This document shows, piece after piece, positions 61,168-64,000 of a stretch of DNA of 64,000 nt. Made by a program: the position numbers and the translations under genes. The notes beneath the pieces are model-generated. The model was not told the DNA's origin. It made no database searches and was given only the letters and a program-made list of their open reading frames with translations. Source of the stretch: Typhlomys cinereus (lineage: Eukaryota; Chordata; Mammalia; Rodentia; Platacanthomyidae); the NCBI GenBank assembly GCA_023101885.1, contig JALPQD010000115.1, positions 1,495,953-1,559,952 of the forward strand, given 5' to 3'. Each line of letters begins with the position of its first letter. The stretch's first letter is position 1.

Positions 61168-63989
61168 CTGTGTGTGTGTGTATCTATGTGTCTGTATGTA
61201 TCAGAGGGCACTGTGGGTGCACCTGTGGAGGCCCGAGGGTGGCTTCAGGAATCATCCTGGATTGCTCTACCTCCTTTTGGTTTTGCTCTGGGATTTCCCA
61301 GGCTCTGCCCTCCAGTATGGAAAGTATGGGCCACCAACATTTCCACCTGGCATTTTTATGTGAGATCTGGAATCTAACTCAGGTCCTTCTGCTTGCAAGG
61401 CACAATCTTAACCCCTGAGCCATCTCTCCAGCCCTGGACAGTCTTTCTGTGGGTTTGTGTATTTATTTCTCCTAGGAAAGTCATGGGGTCACACAGGCAG
61501 GGTGCGTTAGCTTGGTAAGCATTTGCCATTCTAGTTCACAAGCAGTATCATTTTACATTCCTACCATCAATACATAACCATTCTACATGCTTTATATACT
61601 TGCTATATTTATTAATAGTATAGCTAGTTGTTTTTAATTTTAGCCCTTTTAGTAAGTGACAAAATCAACTTGAAGCGGTTATTTTGGCGCAAAGTGCAGT
61701 AGCACTCTGGTTTTTAATCTATATTTTCCTGATGACTAATAATACTGAACATTTTGTAATATACTCATTCATTTACATATCTACTGTGAAGTGTCTAATT
61801 GTCAGTTTTTCCTTGGGCATTTGTCTTCTTACCGCATAATAGCAGTTCTTCTAGGATCTAAGTAAGTCCTTGGTCTAATACATGGAGTGTAAATATTTTG
61901 TATCTCCATAAACTACTACTATGCTGGATATACTATAGAAAGTGGGTCACAAGGAATATTAGAAGTTATTATTGAGTAGGAAGTAGTATTTTTAAAAACC
62001 CAAGTCATTAATTTCTATCCCATTGTGCATTTCTTGAATCCACACATTCCTTTCTACCTTCCTTCAGAATTCAAAGGAAGATGGAAATGAGTTAAAGAAA
62101 CCACGAGTGTTTGATGGTATACATTGTGTGTTTGTTTATAAATATTAATTCTATAGTCAAATATGGAGCTAGTTAGAATGTCAAATTTCTTAGACTGAAT
62201 CAGATCATATATACATAAGTATTTGTTTTCTTGTGGGGGGGGTGTGTATATGTATGTGGGTGTATGTAGAAAGAGGGAACTTGAGTGTGTGTGGTAATAG
62301 AGGCCCAATGGTGACTTCAGGAATCTTTCTGGATTGCTTTACCTCCTTATTGCTTTGCTCTGGAGTTTCCCAAGCTCTGTCCTCTAGTACCAGAAGTGTA
62401 TGTATGATCTGGGATCTGAACTAAGATCCTTTTGCTTGTGAGGCAAAGGCTCTAACCCCTGAGTCATCTCACCAGCCCTTACATAAGCGTTTTTGATGCT
62501 TGTTTACAGATTCGTTCTGAGACAATTGCAACTTATGCCCTCTGTGGCTTTGCCAATGTTGGCTCCCTAGGAATAGTGATCGGCGGACTCAGTAAGTGAA
62601 AAGGATATTCTTCAACAACAAATATGATATATTTTGGATCTCTACCTTGCCCTTTAATATTATTCACATTAAGGGGAAAATGGGCTATCAACAGTATCGA
62701 ATTCCTGGGGTCTATTTTTATTCCTGTTCTGCAAAATAGTTTTCCTGTGTACACTCAGATATTCAGAGAAAATATGCTTTTCCCAAGCCAAAAGTAATGT
62801 TGAGGTTTCACTTATATACCGAGGCTAAGAGATTTATAACAGCCAATGGAAGAGGATTCATAAGGTGCCAATGAAAGTTCAGTGGAAAAGAAACTATCAT
62901 TTGTTAGTGTCAGGTATATAGTGCTGTTTTGTTGGACAATGCAAGAAAAATACAAGACACGTACAGAAAAGCTGGAATCAGGTGAGCAAACCGGCTCAAA
63001 GAGAATCACAGCACAACTCAGACCAGCTGAAGTTTTAGTATATAGATAAGCTAATAATAGCCCTGCATCAACAGGTGTCATGGGACATGAAGAATGAGGA
63101 CATTGTTACTTTTTAACAGCACACGAGGTCTCGGCCTAAGGTCAACTCTGTAAAAACTGTAACCTAAGGAATGAGGGAGACAGGGCTACGCCCTTAGATC
63201 CTGGTCTCGGCCTTACTGGTTCACATCTGATATCCCATAACCTTGCTTATGTCAGTTTCCCAGCAGGCCATGCCAATGCTAAATGTTCCTCATACTGTCC
63301 ACACTCCACAGTCAGCCACGGGCACAGAGGTGGATTGTGACAATTAAGTTAAAGATCATGTCACTGATTAATCCTTGCGTGTAACAGTCAACTTTGCCAT
63401 ATCCTCAATACTCAAGGTTTAAAATAAACCTTAGAACTCGTTTCTTTTCAACTGACTCAGGATTCTAATCCCAAAACAATTTTCAGAGGCTTACGAAGAA
63501 AATTTGGATCTCTGATCAATCTAATCTCAAATGCCCACTTCTGTCTTTTCCAGCATCCATAGCTCCTTCCAGAAAGCGTGATATTGCCTCTGGCGCTTTT
63601 CGAGCCCTGATCGCAGGGACTGTGGCCTGTTTCATGACAGCCTGCATTGCAGGTACTGCATCTGCCCTTGTGTTCTGGGTGCCCATAGGCTGGCAACTTT
63701 GGAGGAGGCGGGTCTGTGGCCTGCAAGTCAGCATATGCTGCTGCAGAGAGTTGAGTTTAACACATTGTTAAGTGAAATGTGCCTGGTGGGATGGAGAAGC
63801 AGAGACAGATGGAGAGTTCTGGGATGTTGCTAAATTATTAAAATAATGACACTGTGTTCCACTTCCAGGCATGCTATCTGGCAGCCCCACGGATGCCAAC
63901 TGCCATCACATCCTAGAGAATGCCTTCACCCCCAGCATATCTACCAACACCACAGAAGTGGTATCTTGTTGCCAAAGTCTATTGCACAG
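28009..63989 (+). CDS. SLC28A3: SLC28A3 (CNT3), partial gene: 16 internal coding exons
   Basis: Sodium-coupled concentrative nucleoside transporter 3, a plasma-membrane homotrimer that imports purine and pyrimidine nucleosides and nucleoside drugs. Sixteen exons splice with GT-AG junctions and matching phases into 1886 coding bases with no stop. The product aligns throughout with human and mouse CNT3, recalled from memory. Diagnostic motifs are GQTES (human 340-344), NEF around human E519, and C-G-F-A-N-V-G-S (human C561 to S568). SLC28A1 and SLC28A2 are excluded by the CNT3-type acidic N-terminus and by GQTES. The first coding exon (about human residues 1-20) was not found and the last (about 42 residues) lies beyond the window, so both ends are incomplete. 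The span given includes introns; exons are listed separately. Confidence 0.97.
28563..28690 (-). repeat. B1-like SINE, antisense
   Basis: The strings aaggcagggtctcctgtagc and cccaagtgctgagattacag are characteristic. Confidence 0.75.
29050..29530 (+). mobile_element. L1 ORF2-end fragment interrupted by a SINE
   Basis: The left part (ttgacagcagcttcatttatg-type) and right part (cccagatgcctagcaatagt; gtggatagatgaacac) match the L1 ORF2 3' region once the SINE is removed. Decayed, not coding. Confidence 0.6.
29109..29345 (+). repeat. B2-like SINE inside L1
   Basis: It has a tRNA-like head and the shared body. It is flanked by aaaactcagaagca (29097) and aaaactcagacgca (29346), a 14-bp target duplication with one mismatch. 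Confidence 0.8.
30240..30475 (-). mobile_element. Possible antisense L1 3' end
   Basis: Pyrimidine-rich sequence with tccatctcctctcctctttt and ggccactgggtttcatctgg resembles antisense L1 tails. Weak. Confidence 0.3.
32191..32276 (+). CDS. SLC28A3: SLC28A3 visible exon 2: acidic N-terminal segment
   Basis: This exon encodes 28 residues, from [10 protein letters not shown] to EQDVHEK, plus two bases of a glycine codon. The acceptor is gtctccag and the donor is GG/gtacag. The exon is rich in D and E, like human DEEQVTVEQDS and mouse ITIEQEPLGNKED. This part of the cytoplasmic tail is divergent among mammals. The TIEQ and LGNKE strings fix the identity and resemble mouse more than human. Exon length and phases connect cleanly to the exons on both sides. 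Confidence 0.9.
32718..32818 (-). repeat. B1-like SINE fragment, antisense
   Basis: The strings ggtcttgctgtgcagtctgg and gttgagatttacaggcctg are present. Confidence 0.6.
32817..32869 (+). repeat. 24-bp direct repeat pair
   Basis: A 24-bp string starting cctcaatttttggactag occurs at 32817-32840 and again at 32846-32869, identical, with 5 bp between. This is a recent local duplication. Confidence 0.9.
34478..34569 (+). CDS. SLC28A3: SLC28A3 visible exon 3: pre-TM segment and start of first membrane helix
   Basis: The two carried bases complete G, followed by [17 protein letters not shown] and [13 protein letters not shown]. It aligns with human GCLERRYDTVCGFCRKHKTTLRHIIWGILLA. The basic, cysteine-containing juxtamembrane part is followed by the first hydrophobic helix, which continues into the next exon. 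The acceptor is tatgttgcag and the donor is ATTG/gtaaat, leaving phase 1. Reading past the donor gives a spurious longer ORF. Confidence 0.93.
34570..35992 (+). other. Intron after visible exon 3
   Basis: About 1.4 kb. It is mostly sequence not recognised as repeat, with a poly(T) tract near 34992-35008. No gene seen. Confidence 0.75.
35993..36182 (+). CDS. SLC28A3: SLC28A3 visible exon 4: TM1-TM2 region
   Basis: This exon encodes about 63 residues: [20 protein letters not shown] completes the first helix, and the following hydrophobic stretch [20 protein letters not shown] forms the second. A conserved loop with LSPGRRLLN and HWFWLKW ends the exon. The motif HLMAKYE-RI is shared with human and mouse CNT3. 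The donor TG/gtaaat splits the terminal tryptophan codon (phase 2). These N-terminal helices are absent from bacterial CNTs and are an animal addition to the family. Confidence 0.95.
36628..36925 (+). repeat. B2-like SINE
   Basis: The head agggctggaaagatgattca and the B-box gagtttggatccctgatc lead through the full body to a short CA tail. Confidence 0.8.
37270..37463 (-). repeat. B2-like SINE, antisense, with ATTT tract
   Basis: ATTT repeats (37275-37303) form the start. It ends ctacccactgaggtatctta. Confidence 0.65.
38151..38440 (+). repeat. B2-like SINE with CA tail
   Basis: The head agatctggagaaatggctca leads through the body to a 42-base CA run (38396-38437). Confidence 0.8.
38518..38550 (+). 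repeat. GT microsatellite
   Basis: Pure GT run 80 bp downstream of a CA run, so the two could pair as an inverted repeat. Confidence 0.85.
39056..39168 (+). repeat. Intron segment related to 41383-41491 (copy A)
   Basis: It shares ordered strings with copy B: tctNttgcaaNttct, gcacag, ttagct and gtctcatta. Judged by eye at roughly two thirds identity. It is not recognised as a named repeat. Confidence 0.6.
39211..39355 (+). CDS. SLC28A3: SLC28A3 visible exon 5: TM3-TM4 region
   Basis: The split tryptophan is completed and followed by [20 protein letters not shown], then [11 protein letters not shown] and a second hydrophobic helix ending FLFSKHPTK. Human has DTAKLGQQQLVSFGG and FLFSKYPTR at the same places. 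The exon ends in phase 0 at AAA/gtaagt. DTAKLG is a strongly conserved turn between the two helices. Sequence just upstream of this exon resembles sequence just upstream of the next one (see findings). Confidence 0.96.
39838..39890 (+). repeat. GT microsatellite with GCGCGCG start
   Basis: gcgcgcgtgtgg leads into a long GT run, an alternating purine-pyrimidine tract able to adopt Z-DNA. Confidence 0.85.
39970..40168 (-). repeat. B4-like SINE, antisense
   Basis: The B1-like part (gatgaccttgaacttctgat; gagtgctgggacttt) is followed by the ID-like part (gcatgaacctagggcttcaa; ggcaagcactccacc). Confidence 0.75.
41383..41491 (+). repeat. Intron segment related to 39056-39168 (copy B)
   Basis: See copy A. 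It ends about 30 bp upstream of the exon at 41520, just as copy A ends about 40 bp upstream of the exon at 39211. Confidence 0.6.
41520..41633 (+). CDS. SLC28A3: SLC28A3 visible exon 6: [14 protein letters not shown] helix
   Basis: This exon encodes 38 residues in phase 0 on both sides, from [17 protein letters not shown] to [14 protein letters not shown]. Length and sequence equal the human exon except for conservative changes. It forms the first helix of the conserved CNT transport core and the loop with the TKPGF and FDWLG motifs. The donor is CAG/gtaagt. The track downstream of the donor is intronic B1-like repeat. Confidence 0.96.
41660..41805 (+). repeat. B1-like SINE
   Basis: The strings cacaagcctgtaatcctagc and ggctaacctgggctatatga precede a poly(A) tail. 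Confidence 0.8.
42030..42430. repeat. Medium-reiterated rodent repeat
   Basis: gctgcaacaaaatccttgac, then gggaagtcacagcaggaggc, then tgacaattgatattaaccat. The same order occurs in degraded form at 45820, 52976, 56510 and 60580. The class (hAT-like or MaLR LTR) is not settled. Confidence 0.6.
42799..42876 (+). CDS. SLC28A3: SLC28A3 visible exon 7: loop with [15 protein letters not shown]
   Basis: This exon encodes 26 residues in phase 0, starting [15 protein letters not shown] and ending [19 protein letters not shown] is a CNT signature on the extracellular side between core helices. Human has TFLEYTDAGASFVFG and mouse TFLGYTDTGARFVFG. The acceptor follows a T-rich tract ending gaatccag. The donor is AAG/gtgaat. 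Confidence 0.95.
42970..43266 (-). repeat. B2-like SINE, antisense, younger subfamily
   Basis: Well-preserved copy resembling 4451-4700 and the complement of 57261-57560. Flanking aaagtgtgt at both ends is a likely target duplication. Confidence 0.85.
43568..44405 (+). repeat. B2-like SINE split by a truncated L1
   Basis: The head part is 43568-43664 and the body with CA/CG tail is 44168-44405. Removing the insert restores one continuous SINE. Confidence 0.8.
43665..44167 (+). mobile_element. 5'-truncated L1 insertion (about 500 bp)
   Basis: It has a short ORF2-like start, then a long G-rich polypurine tract (43920-44080) typical of rodent L1 3' ends, then an A-rich tail with AAAC/AAAT. The flanking 14-mers aaaatgccaggcag (43651) and aaaatgccagacag (44168) are a target duplication with one mismatch. 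Confidence 0.75.
44598..44690 (+). repeat. ID-like SINE
   Basis: The strings agaggcctaggttcaattcc and cagcattagagg precede an A-rich tail. Confidence 0.6.
44976..45056 (+). CDS. SLC28A3: SLC28A3 visible exon 8: [17 protein letters not shown] helix; G306R-type change
   Basis: This exon encodes 27 residues in phase 0: [20 protein letters not shown] followed by MQWIIRK. It matches the human and mouse exon closely except that the usual glycine in YYLGLMQW is arginine (codon AGG, 45030-45032). By homology with the bacterial CNT structure this is where a scaffold helix meets the interfacial helix before HP1. A positive charge at this turn is unexpected, and a sequencing or assembly error or a real lineage change are both possible. 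The reading frame runs on beyond the donor into the intron, but only as a chance ORF. Confidence 0.96.
45820..46200. repeat. Medium-reiterated rodent repeat, degraded
   Basis: The strings caaatatctgaaataaaaca and agaggacaagttcattgggg parallel the other copies (see 42030). Confidence 0.5.
46250..46345 (+). repeat. MIR-like fragment
   Basis: tttcctcatctataaaatgg and tagtgcctggaatac match the conserved MIR core and tail. Confidence 0.6.
46621..46701 (+). CDS. SLC28A3: SLC28A3 visible exon 9: HP1 region
   Basis: This exon encodes 27 residues in phase 0, [20 protein letters not shown] followed by GNVFVGQ. It supplies the first half of re-entrant hairpin HP1. The final GQ plus TES from the next exon make the GQTES substrate and Na+ site (human Q341, T342, E343; equivalent to the uracil-contact residues of the Vibrio transporter). 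The SSPIES motif is intact. The acceptor is tttgatctag and the donor is CAA/gtaagt. Confidence 0.96.
47800..48110. promoter_or_regulatory. Candidate conserved non-coding element
   Basis: Repeat-free AT-rich sequence with several TAAT/ATTA homeodomain-type sites (attataataattacag, aggactaattaaggc, gaacaattagaaataatgag). A stretch around 48025-48105 also looks constrained. This is pattern recognition only; conservation was not measured. Confidence 0.25.
48120..48156 (+). repeat. GA microsatellite
   Basis: About eighteen GA units. Confidence 0.9.
48629..48754 (+). CDS. SLC28A3: SLC28A3 visible exon 10: TES half of GQTES and following helix
   Basis: This exon encodes 42 residues in phase 0, starting [20 protein letters not shown] and ending [11 protein letters not shown]. 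The first residues complete GQTES, including the catalytic-core glutamate (human E343). [20 protein letters not shown] is near invariant in CNTs and forms the next core helix. The Q after LLV matches mouse rather than human (R349). The acceptor is gtctccag and the donor is GGG/gtaaga. Confidence 0.97.
48838..49620 (-). repeat. B3-like SINE, antisense, split by another repeat
   Basis: The left part ends gataatcatccttg. The right part resumes at about 49376 (atcctcaatcacttttctac; gaggcaggatctttaataaa) and ends aaatcacatccccagct. Confidence 0.6.
48990..49375 (+). repeat. Medium-reiterated rodent repeat inside the B3-like SINE
   Basis: It starts caggtgtcaacttgactgtt and contains gacccagcccatggtgggtg. 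It parallels 7735-8262. Flanking atccttg and atcctca could be a short (about 8-bp) target duplication, which would fit a hAT-type transposon. Confidence 0.55.
49985..50425 (+). repeat. Medium-reiterated rodent repeat (URR1/hAT-like)
   Basis: It starts ttggtcagagttctatatag and ends cgtcaaactgacaaccaaga. It contains ggagggttgaagaagctgtg. I recall this layout from common rodent URR1-type elements, but the name is tentative. Confidence 0.5.
51651..51781 (+). CDS. SLC28A3: SLC28A3 visible exon 11: [14 protein letters not shown] helix and charged loop
   Basis: This exon encodes [20 protein letters not shown], then [12 protein letters not shown] and [10 protein letters not shown] plus two bases of a glycine codon. 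TASVMSAPA and KLFWPETE are hallmark CNT motifs. The early residues differ slightly from human (VPSSHLL) and resemble mouse (VSSTHLL). The hydrophilic [19 protein letters not shown] loop lies between core helices. The donor is G/gtgagt in phase 2. Confidence 0.96.
52420..52570 (-). mobile_element. Possible antisense L1 3' end
   Basis: Pyrimidine-rich sequence (cctcttcctcgtcgtccctc) with tttgacaatctcgtatatg resembles rodent L1 tails in antisense. Confidence 0.35.
52724..52887 (+). repeat. Minisatellite, four copies of a 41-bp unit
   Basis: Units start gtgagca or gtgagta at 52724, 52764, 52805 and 52847. Their internal order is ca-gga-ccc, ag-aggc and gtccaca. Units are clearly diverged from one another. 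Confidence 0.85.
52976..53312. repeat. Medium-reiterated rodent repeat
   Basis: The strings aataaatacctgaccaaaat, ttcaggttacagtccatctt and aatcaagacaatctcccata match the family seen at 42030. Confidence 0.55.
54356..54524 (+). CDS. SLC28A3: SLC28A3 visible exon 12: [10 protein letters not shown] helix and [10 protein letters not shown] helix
   Basis: The split glycine is completed and followed by [19 protein letters not shown], a TM segment through [20 protein letters not shown], and the loop [19 protein letters not shown] is a universal CNT motif at the start of a core helix. The exon ends in phase 0 at GAG/gtataa. The acceptor is tctgataaag, an AAG acceptor behind a T-rich tract. Conservation with mouse and human is close throughout. 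Confidence 0.97.
54583..54700 (+). repeat. B1-like SINE
   Basis: The strings caaacatggtagctcacgtt and gaggccgaagcaggaagatt are characteristic. Confidence 0.75.
54880..55100. repeat. Medium-reiterated repeat fragment
   Basis: The strings agtttatttcactcacagtt and gaaggctgcaaatccaaggt resemble mammalian MaLR-type LTRs. Family not assigned. Confidence 0.4.
55816..56013 (+). CDS. SLC28A3: SLC28A3 visible exon 13: HP2 region with NEF motif
   Basis: This is the largest visible exon (66 residues, phase 0). It runs [40 protein letters not shown], then [27 protein letters not shown] opens HP2. The glutamate of FFNEF corresponds to human E519, which binds the ribose and influences cation coupling; it is present. 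The acceptor is gttctgcag and the donor is TCG/gtgagt. The ORF track runs past the donor only by chance. Confidence 0.97.
56212..56397 (+). repeat. Polypurine AGGAG minisatellite
   Basis: About 185 bp are purine only or nearly so, with a core of about 26 GGAGA units that shift to GAAGA near the end. It is a mirror-repeat-rich tract that could form triplex DNA. Confidence 0.9.
56510..56880. repeat. Medium-reiterated rodent repeat
   Basis: The strings attacagcaacaaaatacctg and ttccaccacttcccaatagc, ending aaccaaatgaca. Same family as 60580. Confidence 0.55.
57261..57560 (+). repeat. B2-like SINE, youngest-looking copy
   Basis: It is flanked by a perfect 18-bp target duplication (agaattgtcacataagga at 57243-57260 and 57561-57578). 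The Pol III A box (tggctcagggg, 57274-57284) and B box (agttcggatcc, 57317-57327) are intact. The body is followed by a CA-rich tail and an AATAATAA/poly(A) end. It is a good reference copy for the family. Confidence 0.93.
58337..58523 (+). repeat. Compound ATCT and TC microsatellite
   Basis: An ATCT array (58337-58406), a short link, then about 33 TC units (58457-58523). Long ORFs here are artefacts. Confidence 0.92.
58961..59340 (+). repeat. Three-copy variable repeat with TCTA spacers
   Basis: A unit with cccttgaaaactagctgaaa or close to it, then caaacacagattcttttatt, starts at 58961, 59071 and 59231. Degenerate TCTA spacers separate the units, so the periods are about 110 and 160 bp. Confidence 0.8.
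60580..60945. repeat. Medium-reiterated rodent repeat
   Basis: The strings agtacctgagataaatcaaa and caatcacctcccaaaggttc parallel 56510-56880. Confidence 0.55.
61114..61434 (-). repeat. B2-like SINE, antisense
   Basis: GT tract of about 70 bp, full body, and end gagccatctctccagccc. Target duplication tggacagtcttt at 61102-61113 and 61435-61446, exact. Confidence 0.9.
62225..62478 (-). repeat. B2-like SINE, antisense, abutting exon acceptor
   Basis: End gagtcatctcaccagccc. Target duplication tacataagtatttg at 62212 and tacataagcgttttt at 62480. Only about 30 bp separate it from the exon at 62510. Confidence 0.85.
62510..62591 (+). CDS. SLC28A3: SLC28A3 visible exon 14: CGFAN-GS substrate helix
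   Basis: This exon encodes [20 protein letters not shown] followed by GIVIGGL and one base of a threonine codon. It is the core helix that faces the nucleoside: the positions equal to human C561, F563, N565 and S568 are all conserved. [11 protein letters not shown] matches mouse exactly. The donor is A/gtaagt in phase 1. A SINE inserted upstream ends only about 30 bp from the acceptor (see findings). Confidence 0.97.
62592..63553 (+). other. Intron after visible exon 14
   Basis: About 1.0 kb of sequence with no recognised repeat or gene. Confidence 0.7.
63554..63652 (+). CDS. SLC28A3: SLC28A3 visible exon 15: [18 protein letters not shown] helix
   Basis: The carried base completes threonine. 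The segment [20 protein letters not shown] is followed by the last membrane helix [12 protein letters not shown] and one base of a glycine codon. [12 protein letters not shown] is a conserved cytoplasmic loop of animal CNTs. The acceptor is tcttttccag and the donor is CAG/gtactg in phase 1. Mouse has [22 protein letters not shown] at the same place. Confidence 0.97.
63653..63868 (+). other. Short intron after visible exon 15
   Basis: A 216-bp GT-AG intron with no internal feature seen. The acceptor is cacttccag. Confidence 0.85.
63869..63989 (+). CDS. SLC28A3: SLC28A3 visible exon 16: start of extracellular C-terminal tail
   Basis: This exon encodes [20 protein letters not shown], then [20 protein letters not shown] plus two bases of the next codon. 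NCHH-LEN and CCQ-L match human and mouse CNT3. NTT at 63946-63954 is an N-glycosylation sequon, as in both. The tail is divergent between N and NTT. The donor AG/gtattc is close to the window edge, so the last exon (about 42 residues by human length, ending near the stop) lies outside the window. Confidence 0.94.
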
Positions 63990-64000
63990 GTATTCTCCAT

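Larger units (their letters stand above)
56014..62509 (+). other. Largest visible intron (after exon 13)
   Basis: About 6.5 kb and highly repetitive. It holds a polypurine tract (56212-56397), repeat fragments (56510-56880, 60580-60945), SINEs (57261-57560, 61114-61434, 62225-62478), a compound ATCT/TC microsatellite (58337-58523) and a three-copy variable repeat (58961-59340). The stretch 59345-60570 shows no recognised feature. Confidence 0.75.

Overview
The window is mammalian nuclear DNA carrying one protein-coding gene on the + strand, SLC28A3 (concentrative nucleoside transporter 3, CNT3). No prokaryotic, viral or organellar gene is visible. The protein matches human and mouse CNT3 over every visible exon and is closer to mouse at several places where the two differ, for example the LLVQPYL stretch after the GQTES motif. 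The repeats also indicate a rodent: B1-like, ID/B4-like, B2/B3-like SINEs and L1. The most active family is a roughly 250-300 bp tRNA-headed B2-like SINE with a (CA)n tail. A myomorph rodent outside the house mouse and rat is likely. A jerboa-like lineage is one guess, but the species cannot be fixed from sequence alone.

Layout. Bases 1-28008 hold no recognised exon and are probably the first coding-region intron of SLC28A3, or its 5' flank. They carry many SINEs, microsatellites and a decayed, inverted L1. Sixteen coding exons then run from 28009 to 63989. All introns are GT-AG, all phases are compatible, and there is no stop or frameshift. They give 1886 coding bases (628 codons plus 2 bases), corresponding to about human residues 21-649 of 691. 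The initiating exon (about 20-40 codons) and the last exon (about 42 codons) were not found; the last lies downstream of the window.

Function. CNT3 is a trimeric, Na+-coupled (also H+-coupled) plasma-membrane importer of purine and pyrimidine nucleosides. The exons encode, in order: a hydrophilic acidic N-terminus, the N-terminal membrane helices, the scaffold helices, the HP1 hairpin with GQTES (nucleobase contacts), the HP2/TM region with NEF, the FAN.GS segment, and the start of the glycosylated extracellular C-terminal tail. All of these key motifs are intact. One odd change is an arginine in place of a glycine (human G306) next to the start of the HP1 region.

Structures outside the exons that deserve a look are: a 57-bp inverted templated copy inserted inside a SINE near 4 kb; an E-box plus a perfect CTCF core match near 26.7 kb; related sequence upstream of two successive exons (39.1 and 41.4 kb); a SINE inserted 30 bp from an exon acceptor (62.5 kb); nested transposon insertions with readable target-site duplications; and several minisatellites.
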